A stretch of DNA of 64,000 nucleotides from Pelobates cultripes (taxonomy: Eukaryota; Chordata; Amphibia; Anura; Pelobatidae): assembly GCA_933207985.1 (NCBI GenBank), contig OW240914.1, forward strand, positions 129,671,047 through 129,735,046, read 5' to 3'. A model generated the notes under the pieces. The model was given only the letters and a program-made list of their open reading frames with translations, was not told the origin of the DNA and ran no database searches. The position numbers and the translations under genes are program-made. Position 1 is the first letter of the stretch. Every line of letters begins with the position of its first letter. This document shows, piece after piece, positions 40,775 to 52,325 of the stretch.

Positions 40775-41302
40775 TGTGAGGATCGAGACCGGGATACAAC
40801 ATGCAGTGTACTATAAACTAGAAAGGCATATACCGGACCTTAGAGTGGCCGGACTAAAGTCACACGGACAAAGAATAGTCAGAAACAAGCCGAGGTCGAG
40901 GGAACAAGAAGACAGGTAAGCGAAAACCAAGCCGAGTATAAGGGTAGGAGAAAGAAGTAAAGTCAAGATACAAAGCCAAGTCAAGAACCAAAAATCAACA
41001 ATTGGAATAGCGCTGAGGGAACAGACAAGCTAGAACCACGACAGGGCAATGACTCACTGTGAGTACCTTTTTATACCTTGGTTCTTTAAATGATGTCCAC
41101 GCCCCCAAAAGGTCCTGATTCGAATTTTTCGGCGGGTCGTGACCTCGGCAGAGTTGCGCTGCGTCATAAAAGGGGGCAGAGCTACGCGGCCGGCATCTAA
41201 ATGGCCGAAATGACTGAAGAAGATGAGTGCATGTGTCCCTTCCTGGGAATAGGCCCCAGATGCCTGACCTCCTCCAAATTGGATACAACAGGTATCATGA
41301 CA
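40775..41302 (-). repeat. Solo LTR of a sushi-like Ty3 element (528 bp)
   Basis: On the + strand it starts TGTGAGGATCG and ends ATCATGACA. It is flanked by the perfect duplication CTGTG (40770-40774 and 41303-41307). It contains CAAGCCGAGGTCGAG, the motif repeated in the LTRs at 3992 and 8772, in the same orientation. Confidence 0.85.
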
Positions 41303-41520
41303 CTGTGCCGACTAATAACTGCAGCTCAATGTTGCTCTATTGTGCAAATTTGGACATTGTAGTTCCATGCCGGAACTTTGCATTCTGCTGTTTATATGCT
41401 TCTTGGTGGTTTTTATGGTTTTTTTTTTATTCTTTATTTTGATGTGCCATAAGCAGAAAGCATGTTCATCATAACCATCAGTGCAAATTACAGTGTGTCA
41501 CAGTATTCAAGAATCGTGTC

Positions 41521-43025
41521 GGGGGGTGGGGCCGGGCGGCCATGCCAGCAGGCTGCATATCACATGGGCTCCCGAGCAAACAACGGAAAATAAGCTTATG
41601 CAGACCTGGGGGTCCGTGGCACGAAGCTCTGGAGTGTCCCAGTGTAGCTGGGGCGCCCGCTGCAGGGTGGCTCTAGGTCCTGGTGAAAGACTCTAGGGCT
41701 TGGAGATTGAGGACTACCCGGAAGTGGAGCGGGGCGGACGGCCACTGCCTAGCTTTCCACGACGACTACAGCGAACCACCATCTACCTGGTGCCCTCCTG
41801 GTCCCGTTTCCCCCCCCCCCCCGTGGGCCTGGGGGATCATCCCGGTCCCCACCACGCGAGCTACTGCCTAAGCATCTCACCTGGATGGCCCGAAGCCGGA
41901 GGAGTGAGGCTACCACGCAGTCTCATCAAAATGGCCGACGGCTGCACAGCAATTGCACCGACTGAGACTGTGAGCCCTCTGTGCTCACAACCTGAGCTGC
42001 TATCGCTGGGGGTCCCTGAGGGCTCTCAAGCCTTTACGTAACGACCCTGGAATACACAAGCTGACAGGCGAGAACCATCACAGCTAGCACTTCCTCCACA
42101 TGCCCATCTCAAAGTGGCAACCCCAGAAGTGCACTCTGCAAGCAAGCTCCACTATCGACCAGGGCTGGAAGAACAAAAGGCACAATCAACTTCACCCACT
42201 GACCGCATGGTGCTACAGCCCTCGACAGCACATCAAAGCTTACAAGGCAAGGCAATCTTACCCAGCAACCGGGACATTAGGACCCAGTGGAACTCATGGG
42301 GTAATCGCAAGGGACTCTCCCCAAGCCTGGGCATGGAACACGACCCCACTACCTCATGCTTTGCACTGGGATGGAGCTGGCAGTGACGCCAGCCGTTCAC
42401 AATAAGAAGCACAATGTATAGTATGCCATGAATAGCCATACGGGATATCACTGTAGTTGCAGTCATTGAATAACGTGCACATCTTCTGCATATGACCTTG
42501 TATATAGTTAATCTTTATATGTATAGAGGGAAATAGCGGAATGTATGATGATTTGCCTGGTGGCACCCTGCTTTAATGAGAATCTTAGCTAAACTGGAAA
42601 CCTTAACAGAACTACATAAATCTTGTTAGTCAGCACTGCATAATCTATCATAACCTGAAATGCAAACTTACTGTCTCATCTACTGCATGTCATGACTACT
42701 TAGACCAGCTGTTACTGTACAAAATGTATGTCCCTCACTTAAGCATAGTCAAGCATAACCATGTCAATGTCTAGATATTGAAGCGATGACACGCTACATA
42801 AATATTAACCCTAAGCTACTGTTACTAATCGACAATGTAATTCAAAAAGACAGAAGTAGTTACCCAGCTGGTACTTAGCTTGTATTATTACCCTAAAAAA
42901 AAAATGTGCGTTTCCTCTAGATGCTGTACAACAGTTAACAAATAAGTGTATTGCGAATGCTGTTGTGGCATTGTTGATATCCGAAAGTTATTTCATGCAC
43001 AGCAAAAAAAAAAAAAAAAAAAAAA
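41521..43025 (+). mobile_element. LINE-like retroposon, about 1.5 kb, poly(A)-tailed
   Basis: The GC-rich head GGGGGGTGGGGCCGGGC and a tail of about 22 A residues are bracketed by AAGAATCGTGTC at 41509-41520 and 43024-43035. A 12-bp duplication plus poly(A) indicates target-primed reverse transcription. No long coding frame is present, so it is either an internally deleted LINE or a LINE-mobilised non-autonomous copy. Confidence 0.8.
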
Positions 43026-43035
43026 GAATCGTGTC

Positions 43036-44674
43036 ACAAAATCACGTGTTCGAAAACTTAGCACTTTTTATATTTAGAAATTTTACATGCGTGTGTCCCT
43101 AGGCGGTTTTGGGAGACAGTCGTGAGAGTAGGAGCGTTCCGTTGGGCCTGGAGACTTTCACCTAGGGTGAGATGAGGTAGTATTGGTGTGATCCACGGTG
43201 GGTCCTGGAGATGTCAGTTATATGAGTACATGGGCTGTCCTCTGGAGAGTAAATTAGTGAGTTACTCATGGATCAGGTCAGTGAAAGTTATGTGGGAGCT
43301 TATCCTCCAGGAGGAGGTGTACTGCGTCCATGGGCTGTGTGGACTACTCTAGATGGGTAATAACTCTAACCAAGTGGTTGTCGGGGGAACTGGGGGGGGG
43401 GGTGTATAGGTGTTGCACACTGTTTGGCTGTTCACCTTGCGTTTTTGAGCGAGTGGGAGAGCGCCACCATCAGCAGACTCATAAATATTGTGGGTGGTGG
43501 GGGTCTGGGTGGTCCTGGTCAGTTACATGGTAGAGTATTTCCAATTGGGAACTGGTTACAGTAAAATAGTAAACTAGTAAAAAAACCATCAAAAATAAAT
43601 AACTGAACAGTCTGTATGGCCTTTGATCAGGCTGGGATAGGAGACTTCTCCGCCCAGACCTGTCAGGTGGCCGGTGGGTTCTCTCGTCCAGCTCTTGGAA
43701 TGTTTATATGTTTTCTTATGTGTAGTCCTTCAAAAAAAAAATTTAAAAAAAAAATCCTACTACAAAGAGAACCAGCCAACGATGACCAGTATAACAGCAG
43801 AAAATCGCTGCAGAGGAATACAACAAATGTGATTTTTTTTTTTTTTTTGTGGTGTAAATATTATCTATGATCATCATGCATGTATTGGACCATTTCACAA
43901 CTTTAAGTTCCATATTCAGAAATATTGTGGTGCTTTGCTTTCTGAATGGTTACATCACCATCCAAGCAGAGACTGTGGCATGCCTGGGTATGTGAGGATG
44001 ATAAAATAACTGGAAAAGAATGAGGGAGACGTGACAATGACAGATTAAGAAATAATCCCTTGGGATAAGTTCTAGGAACTGGAAGCATTGTTTTGGAATT
44101 TACCAGAAGACGATCAATTTTAGTATGCTGCTGAGGGAAAGCCTTTAAGGGATGTGACTGTTCTCTTTAGACTGCCATGCTCTGTGAGAAATGTAGTTAA
44201 TTATCATTTGTAGTGCTAGGCTTATCTGGTTTCGCTTGTAGAATAACATAAAAATCCACCAGTTTGAAGTTATTCATAGAGTTAAGAAACCCCAAATTAT
44301 AAAAATTTCCTTTCCAATCTTTTTTTTTTTTTTGCCTTTTATACTATTTTTTTATTGGTGAGTTTGGCCACAAATTAATCTTCAACACAACTTGTAAACG
44401 TGAGAATATATTCATTTTTCAAACTGCAAATAGAACTGATGCAGTAGGAATGCAATTGTTCTATGACTATGATTTCCCTTTACTTTAAGGGTAGCCTCAA
44501 TCAAGTGTGAAATGTCTGGAATTCAAAGAGAATTTTTAATTGTAGGCCATAACTGGAAAAAAAAACAAAAAAGCCAAAACTATTTCTAATGCAGCTATTT
44601 TGGTCCAAATTTTAAACTAATTTCCATGACAATTTGTTTATTTTCGAATAACCTTTTGAGTGTTAACCGATCCA
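43036..44674. other. Intergenic sequence with one MITE fragment
   Basis: A GAATTCAAAGAGAATTT-type fragment (about 44515-44640) belongs to the CAGGGTTATTCACT family. Poly(A)/poly(T) runs occur at 43733, 43832 and 44318. No gene. Confidence 0.5.
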
Positions 44675-45484
44675 GAAAGTGGAATTTCTGCTTCATTGTA
44701 AAATCTGTCTTAGGTTTGTTGGCACCACTCATGCACACCTATCTCCTGATCTAGCAATTCTTCTTGGTCCCCCAAAAAGTACAGGCTCCACTTCATACAT
44801 GTTATCAGAACAATAAAATCCAAGGCATGTAATCTGGGCTGTGCACTTTCGTGGCATGAATCCTCTGTAAGCCAAGCATGATAGGTATTCAGATCATGTA
44901 TTCAGTGGTGTATCCTGGTTTTGTGCTGCACTGGATTTAGGTATACATGCAAAAACAGGAGGTAGCACAATATGCAACTTAGTAAATAGGAACCATACTT
45001 TTAGTTAAAGAGTATATGAAAGACAAATGTTTCGGGACCACTGTCCCTTCCTTGTGTAACCGAGTAAACTTGCAGAAGCCAGACACAGAGAGATGGATGC
45101 AGGTTTTCAGGAAGTAAGAGGTCTTTATTAACATACCGATCGGGCCTCAGATGAACTAACGTTCCAAAACAGGTCTGAGGGGCGAACACATGGAGTACAT
45201 GCTTTTTATAGAACTATAACGCCTCCCATTAATAGCTCCACCCGCACATACCCTTAACCAATCAGTGGACAGGATGTGGATTTTCTCATATGGGCAAACC
45301 ACATGGCTCATCCGAAACAAAGGAGAAAGGAGTGTGATTTCAGTTCCTGTATTCCTGCATATGCTCAGTACATTAATGACAGTATCTTAGCTATGTGTAA
45401 CTAACTAACTGATACAACATACACATATTAACTCGCCAATAGGTGTGGCCTACTAAATTTACATTTCACCGAAATTCCATCACA
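44675..45484. repeat. Duplicated locus, left copy (flank plus LTR)
   Basis: 44675-44902 matches 51296-51516, and 44933-45484 matches 51776-52325. Between the two blocks this copy has 30 bp resembling a hAT end (CAGTGGTGTATCCTGG), while the other copy has 259 bp. Confidence 0.9.
45055..45484 (-). repeat. 3' LTR of the second ERV (430 bp)
   Basis: Minus-strand start TGTGATGG lies directly next to a polypurine tract. It has a TATA-like TATAAAAAG near 45205 and AATAAA near 45125. The flank CTTG at 45051-45054 is the target duplication. It is homologous to the LTR at 13633-14068. Near 45425-45445 its U3 differs from both relatives. Confidence 0.9.
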
Positions 45485-45495
45485 TTCCCCCCTTT
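45485..45495 (-). promoter_or_regulatory. Polypurine tract of the second ERV
   Basis: AAAGGGGGGAA on the minus strand directly precedes the LTR start TGTGATGG. Confidence 0.88.
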
Positions 45496-45666
45496 GATGC
45501 CTCTGATACAAAATTATTCCAGATGCATCACCAGTCATAGTTTACCAACACCTCTCAAGTAGCCATTGAACCAGAGCAGACCTTGTAAGCATCATCACAA
45601 ACTCCTTCAGCATTCCTCATCCTGAATATGTTCTCTTTGGGCTAGGGATTCATATCTATAGACCGC

Positions 45667-47678
45667 CAGGGCCGTCTTTAACGCGGGGCAAACGGGGCAG
45701 CTGCCCCGGGCCCAGTTACTCCTGGGGGGCCCAAAGCAGCTGCCCCGTGGCCCCACCGCCCATCGCCTGCATAAGAAAAATTCCCTCCCCACCCATGGTC
45801 CCACCCATGGTCTATGGGGGCCCATCGGGTGGCCAATACACTTAGGGCCACCCGGTGAGCACGTTACAGCAGGGGGCCCAGTCGGGTGCTGTAGCCCTTT
45901 AACAGCACGACCGGGCCCTCTGATTTACGGCAGCATGGGAGGAAGTGCTGTCGGTGAGTCACTTCCTCCCTCTGAGATGATGAGCCGCGCAGGAGGAAGG
46001 CTGAGCCAGGAGGCAGCGAGGAGGGGGACTGAGCAAAGAAAGCCAGTCCCCAACTCCCAACCACCCCAACCAGCACATTGGACCCCAGGGAAGGTAGGAA
46101 ACTAGAGGGGGCTTTACAGTTTGCATATTATGTCAGTATGTGTGTGTTTATGTCTGTCAGTAGGTCTGTGTGTGTGAGTATGACTGTGTGTGTGTCTGTC
46201 AGTAGGTCTGTGTCTGTGTGTGTGAGTATGACTGTGTGTGTGTCTGTCAGTAGGTCTGTGTCTGTCAGTAGGTCTGTGTGTGTGAGTATGACTGTGTGTG
46301 TGTCTGTCAGTAGGTCTGTGTGTGTGAGTATGACTGTGTGTGTGTCTGTCAGTAGGTCTGTGTGTGTGAGTATGACTGTGTGTGTGTCTGTCAGTAGGTC
46401 TGTGTGTGTGAGTATGACTGTGTGTGTGTCTGTCAGTAGGTCTGTGTGTGTGTGTGAGTATGACTGTGTGTGTGTCTGTCAGTAGGTCTGTGTCTGTGTG
46501 TGTGAGTATGACTGTGTGTGTGTCAGTAGGTGTGTGTAGTATGTCTGTGTGTGTGTGCCTGTCAGTAGGTGTGTGTGTGTGTGTCTGTCAGTAGGTCCAT
46601 GTGTGTCAGTATGTCTGTGTGTCAGTGTGTTTGGGTGTCAGTATGTCTGTGTGTGTGTGTGCCTGTCAGTAGGTCTGTGTGTGTGTCTGTCAGTAGGTCC
46701 ATGTGTGTCAGTGTGTCAGTGTGTTTGGGTGTCAGTATGCCTGTGTGTGTCAGTATGTCTGTGTGTGTGTGCCTGTCAGTAGGTCTGTGTGTGTGTGTGT
46801 CTGTCAGTAGGTCCATGTGTGTCAGTGTGTCAGTGTGTTTGGGTGTCAGTATGCCTGTGTGTGTCAGTATGTCTGTGTGTGTGTGCCTGTCAGTAGGTGT
46901 GTGTGTGTGTGTCTGTCAGTAGGTCCATGTGTGTCAGTATGTCTGTGTGTCAGTGTGTTTGGGTGTCAGTATGCCTGTGTGTGTCAGTATGTCTGTGTGT
47001 GTGTGTGTGTGTGCCACTATGTCTGTCTGGGTGTGTGGTAGTATGTGTCTGTGTGTGCCAGTATGTCTGTCAGTGTATGTGTCGGTGTCCATATGTCAGT
47101 ATGTATGTGTCAGTATGTCTGTCAGTTTATGTGTCTGTGTAAGTATGTCTGTCAGTTTGTATACATATAGTCTGTGTGTGTATATGTGCATACATCTCAG
47201 CATTCACACACTAACACTACATACAAATACACCCCTGCATTCAAACTCCAACACTAGGTACAAACACATGTCTGTGTTACACACCAAAATTATATGTAAA
47301 CACACCCTTGCATTCAAAAACCAACACTACACATAAATACATGCTTGCAAGTACACCAACACCACATACAAACTTATTTTACAAAAAAAACCTGTTTACA
47401 TTCAAACACACAAAAACAGCGTTGTGCTAAATACAAACCTTCAAACATGGGTAAATGGTAGAGCCACAGCTGTCAATGCATTGCTGAAGTTGCACGACAG
47501 ATGGGGAACTACCTTCTAATCACCCGTGCGATAGGGAGGCACAAAAATTCTTGCACCTCTCTACTTTAGGTCTGCCTCTGCGTTGGGGTGGAGGACATGA
47601 TTGCACACCTGGCGAGGGTACCAGGGGGCCCAAGCAAATGCTTTGCCCAGGGTCCAATCAATATTAAAGACGGCCCTG
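45667..47678. mobile_element. Non-autonomous hAT transposon (2012 bp) inside env
   Basis: Perfect 15-bp terminal repeats CAGGGCCGTCTTTAA, flanked by 8-bp duplications TAGACCGC (45659-45666) and TAGACAGC (47679-47686), with seven of eight bases matching. The interior holds a GC-rich end segment and a long GT-rich minisatellite. No transposase frame is seen. Confidence 0.9.
46130..47170. repeat. GTCTGTCAGTAGGTCTGTGT minisatellite within the hAT element
   Basis: Units of about 40-44 bp combine GTGTGTGAGTATGACT with GTCTGTCAGTAGGTCTGT. A second variant, TGTGTTTGGGTGTCAGTATG, follows. The long reading frames here are repeat artefacts. Confidence 0.93.
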
Positions 47679-49934
47679 TAGACAGCCATTACATGAGCAG
47701 CTGTCTTTCTTTCTATAGTACTCTCTCTGATACTACATATAGATCTGACCACTAATGGAATTAGGCAGGGCAGAAAGAGACATAAGACTATAATAAATAC
47801 TACTCCTCCTACTAACGCCTTAATCCCTCCAAGCTGCTCATACCAACTTCCAAACCAACTACTAGGATTATACCCATTCCAGACGTGAGTAGCTACATGC
47901 GTCAGTTTAACCATGTGGCTTGTAAGTTCAGCCACTTCTCGCCCTTCATCATCTATGTGCAAACAACAGTTACTGAGATTAAACTTTCCGCATACACCTC
48001 CCTCTACTGCTAATCGGTAGTCCAGAGCTAATCTATTTTGATAGATGGCTGATCTCATCCGAGTATTTTGCTTAGCTAGAAGATTAAGTGCTTGAGCTGT
48101 CTCATTAGTGATAATCTCAACCACCGCCTGTAGTCTTTTATAATACGGTTGAGCATATATATTGGGGTTCTATATCCATAGGTACCATCTTCTGCCCAAG
48201 TAGCAGGTCCATAATAATTAATAATGCGTTGGGGAGGCCACTCATCATCTTCCCAGCTACCTATATTCAAGGATGCTCGCTTCTTTTTATAATTTACATC
48301 ATAAACCTTAACTCCCAAGGTCTCTCCTGTCTCAATTGGCAACAAGAAGAAGGATGGTTTGAGCATACCTAATACACATGCCCCTTCCCAATCTTGTGGT
48401 AACTCTGAATATGCTTTCTTACCACAGATCCAATATAAATTCGCTGGGGCTTTCCAATTGGATGTAACAGATAAGTCAAACCATACCTCTTTTAAATGGG
48501 TGTAATTGGCAAACAGATTAGTAGACTCTGAGACATTTGAAGCTGACCACCAAGTAGTATGTTTAGTATCGGCATTATAGGCTTTCTGTCCTAGACATAT
48601 TAACTCGCCAACAGGTGTTGTATACAATGGCCCTTTCCTGGCTAAACATACATGACCTATAATGGAGGTTTTTAACCGCCACTCCGATTTACCTCTAGTA
48701 CTTACTTGATGATCAGACTGAGAAAGTATTTGTTGTTCATCTGTCTCAGAACCAAGGTACCATATTTCCTTTGCCTCCCATGGCCACTGGTCTCCCATAT
48801 GAGTACCTCCACATACAAAGCAATCAGTTACATTAAGATTACCCGCAATACTCTCAGCCAAATCAATAAATAGATTCTTAACATTATGGGGAATTTTATC
48901 CTCAACACTCATCTCCTCATAGAAGGAATGAAAAACCTGATGAGTTTGAGTTGCTATCGTCTCAGTTTCAAGTCCTACATATATTATGGTTCCTGGATCT
49001 ACTCCTGTGCCATATATTTGGAACCCAAATAGATTTCCAAATTTATCAATAAAATGTTGTGGATTAGAGATGGTCATATGGACACGATTACATTCCATAG
49101 ACTTACAGTGTGGTGTAGTGGGCAACCTTTGGATAATCATATCTTGATCCACTGTTTTTCCCCAGGTCGCCCACCCTACACAAGACCAATATGGACAAAA
49201 ATTAAAATCCCTATTTGGGCAATCAGGATCAGTAGATCTCTTACTGGGACATAAATATTTATCATTAAACCTATAAGTTTGTTCCCATTTAAGATTACCA
49301 CATACATTCCAAGGTTTTCCATTACCAGAGATCACCTTACATGCATCAAATAGTAGAATGCCCGTAGAATGTATGGTATTTATCACAGTCCTATTTATCA
49401 AGGTCCCCTGGGAGTTACTGTTCCGAATTACCAACCAAATTGTATGGGGTTGGAATTGGGGATCAAAACATTTAGGTTCTCCTGATATTGGTTTGCACAC
49501 ACTGTAATCTATATCTAAAGATCTACACCTAGAGACAGATCCCCTACACTCATACTGTGAGTGCCAAATGAGAGTTTAGGATATTTGGTTACCTGTTTTT
49601 GTAGTCTTAATGCAGCTAACACAACTCTGTATGTCCTCACCTTTACCTTCCTGAAAAATCACAAAAATGCCTAAACACATTTTATATAACATATTATTTC
49701 AGAAGTCCTCATTTCTACTCTTCAACCGTGCGACGGCACCTCAGCTTCCCGATTGTGAGGGCTGCAAGGATTGTCTTCTGATCTTCACTTTTCTTTACAG
49801 AGGTCCCTTCGAGACACTCTGGCTATGACACGTAGGTAGGTGGTCAGGCTTTATTATGGCCGTCAAAACACCTACTTGCTGATATCTGTTGTTACTTTCA
49901 ACTAAGATGTCCCAATATCTCCTCGTATTATTTC

Positions 49935-50757
49935 TCACTCTGACTGAGCTACCCGCTTTAACCGGATCTTGCAAGGATTTTCAGAATCTGGAATAGCTTG
50001 CCAACAATCTGCCGCTGGTTTAACCCTAGAATGATGAATCCACTGAGTCACTTCTGCCACCTTTACAGCTGTTGGAGTAGATAAAAGAACAACATAAGGA
50101 CCCCTCCACTTTGGACCTAATGGAACAATATTCCATTCTTTTATCCACACTTGATCTCCCAGTTGATAGGAATGAACAGGTGGATATATGTTCACAGGTA
50201 ACCTATCTTGCACCCATTTCTGTACTTCCTCCATAGTTTTAGCCAACTCTACAACCTGCTGCCGAGTAATTCCTTCACCCAACTGATTCAAGTCCCCCCT
50301 TAGATTACTGAGTATGGGAGGTGGACTCCCATACACGATTTCAAAGGGAGACAGACCCATTCTTCTGGTAGGAGTACTACGTATCCGCAACAGAGCTATT
50401 GGCAAAAGGACATTCCACTTGAGCTGAGTTTCCTGACACATTTTAGCCAATTGGGTTTTTATTGTTCTGTTCATCCTTTCCAGAACTCTGAGGTCTATAT
50501 GCTGTATGAAGTTTCCACTTAATACCAAGCACATGAGTCAATTGTTGTAAACACTGATGGATAAAGGCTGGACCATTGTCTGATCCGATAGAACATGGAA
50601 GTCCATATCTGGGTATAACTTCTCGCAACAGAAATCGTACAACTTCTCTTGCCTTTTCTGTACAAGTTGGACAAGCTTCTACCCAACCTGAGTAGGTACA
50701 CACAGCTACCAACAAGTAACAATATCCCCCATATTTAGGCATTTCAGTGTAGTCTGC
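49935..50757 (-). pseudogene. pol: Integrase C-terminal part of the second ERV pol
   Basis: Two overlapping frames (49935-50534 and 50443-50757) encode integrase from the DYT aspartate through SDNGPAF and the RMNRTIK region to the gamma-type C-terminus and the stop at 49935. A frameshift near 50480 falls in the GK(V)ER region, damaging the catalytic glutamate context. Upstream pol is absent. Confidence 0.88.
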
Positions 50758-51295
50758 GCTAGGATACAGTGACTTATACAGTAAAAAGAGACCAAATGGC
50801 CTAAATAAATAGACAACAACAACTAAGCTAGTATAATAGATAAAAAGAGTCTCTATTAAAACAGCTAAAAAAAGTATATTAAAACAAAGTCCATCCAAGT
50901 AGTAAAATGTTAAATAGAAATAAAAACAATAAACCGTCTCACTGAAATTTCTGGATAGAGTATGCATACAATCCTCAGGAGTTGATCCGTCCGGATTGTA
51001 AATAGTCCGTATATGTGAAATAAAAAAACTAAAACACGACAAACTACCAATGGTGAAATATTGTAAATCCAAGGGTAAGATAAGTAAAATGAAGGATGAT
51101 ACACTCACATTTGGAGGAGCTTAGGCCAGCTCTAGGATGGAGGGCATTTAGCGGTATAATCCCCGCTAAGGGATATACTGGAGAAGAGTATCCGTCGGTC
51201 CGGCCTTGGTTACGTCGTGCTCCACAATATATATATAAAAAAACAGCAACAGTGCTCTCAGTTGGAAAAAAATAAATAAAATAGGATAAAATATG
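50758..51295. other. Unidentified sequence replacing the 5' part of the second ERV
   Basis: AT-rich sequence with no homology visible to either ERV, containing TCACATTTGGAGGAGCTTAG and CGTCGGTCCGGCCTTGG near 51105-51210. It lies between the truncated provirus and the right copy of the duplicated locus. Confidence 0.5.
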
Positions 51296-52325
51296 GAAAG
51301 TGGAATTTCTGCTTCACGGTAAAATCTGTCTTAGGTTTTGTTGGCACCACTCATGCACATCTATCTAGCAATTCTTCTTGGTCCCCAAAAAGGTACAGGC
51401 TGCACTTCATACGTGTTTTCAGAACAATAAAATCCAAGGCATGTAATCTGGGCTGTGCACTTTCATGGCATGAATCCTCTGTAAGCCAAGCATGATAGGT
51501 ATTCAGATCATGTATTAACATAAAGTCGAATGTAATTTTTTCACAAATGTAATTTTCTAATTAGAGTTTCCTTTTGCTTCCTTTAAGGGAAGCCTCAAGG
51601 TTATCCTACATAGAAATATCTGCATTACATTAAAATGGGTGTTGTTACAACTCATGCCTTTGCCCGAATCTATTTCAATCTACTCAGCAACATGTTGGCA
51701 GTTTTGTTTGGTCACCAGAGGAGTACATGAGGTTCCATATGACTATTGTCAGGCTTAGAAGAACCTGACAACACCGGATTTAGGTATACATGCAAAAACA
51801 GGAGGTAGCACAATATGCAGCTTAGTAAATAGGAACCATACTTTTAGTTAAAGAGTATATGAAAGACAAATGTTTCGGGACCACTGTCCCTTCCTTGTGT
51901 AACCGAGTAAACTTGCAGAAGCCAGACACAGAGAGATGGATGCAGGTTTTCAGGAAGTAAGAGGTCTTTATTAACATACCGATCGGGCCTCAGATGAACT
52001 AACGTTCCAAAACAGGTCTGAGGGGCGAACACACGGAGTACATGCTTTTTATAGAACTATAACTACTCCCATTAATATCTCCACCCGCACATACCCTTAA
52101 CCAATCAGTGGACAGGATTTGGATTTCCTCATATGGGCAGACCACATGGCTCATCCGAAACAAAGGAGAAAGGAGTGTGATTTCAGTTCCTGCATTCCTG
52201 CACATGCTCAGTACATTGATGACAGTATCTTAGCTACGTGTAACTAACTAACTGATACAACATACACATATGCCACGTGGAAATCTCGGCCTACTAAATT
52301 TACATTTCACCGAAATTCCATCACA
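51296..52325. repeat. Duplicated locus, right copy (flank plus solo LTR)
   Basis: Homologous to 44675-45484, with a few percent divergence by eye. It keeps 259 bp (51517-51775) that are absent from the left copy. Confidence 0.9.
51898..52325 (-). repeat. Solo LTR at the same target site as the second ERV (428 bp)
   Basis: Flanked by CTTG at 51894-51897 and CTTG at 52326-52329. No polypurine tract or internal ERV sequence adjoins it. A four-base duplication is typical of gamma-type integration. It retains the CCACGTGG palindrome near 52272 that the left LTR lacks. Confidence 0.9.

Larger units (their letters stand above)
45607..49680 (-). pseudogene. env: env of the second ERV, broken by stop, frameshift and hAT insertion
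   Basis: A candidate start is the ATG at 49680. A premature TAA lies near 49579, after which 49500-48076 is open. This surface subunit has a CFVC (CXXC) motif and a KKKR cleavage site near 48285. A frameshift near 48140 separates it from the transmembrane subunit (48138-47679). That part shows a heptad-rich helix, an immunosuppressive-type YQNRLALDY segment, a GGVC...CC motif with seven residues between C and CC, and a hydrophobic membrane anchor ([19 protein letters not shown]). The cytoplasmic tail is interrupted at 47678 by the hAT element and resumes at 45666, ending at 45607. Confidence 0.9.
45485..50757 (-). mobile_element. Second tRNA-Gly-family ERV, 5'-truncated provirus
   Basis: It contains 3' LTR, polypurine tract, env (interrupted by a hAT element) and the 3' half of integrase. 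Everything upstream of the first catalytic aspartate of integrase is missing, and unrelated sequence begins at about 50758. It is homologous to the left-end ERV in env and pol. Confidence 0.92.

Noticed and set aside
41481..42466. Several 60-110 codon frames in a GC-rich region
   Set aside because: They lie within the LINE-like retroposon, overlap in different frames and show no recognisable domain.
46078..47336. Ser/Val/Cys-rich frames
   Set aside because: Repeat translation of the minisatellite inside the hAT element.
51841..51897. Primer-binding site beside the right LTR of the duplicated locus
   Set aside because: No TGG-type primer sequence is present. The sequence matches the host flank of the left copy, so this LTR is solo and not the 5' LTR of the provirus.
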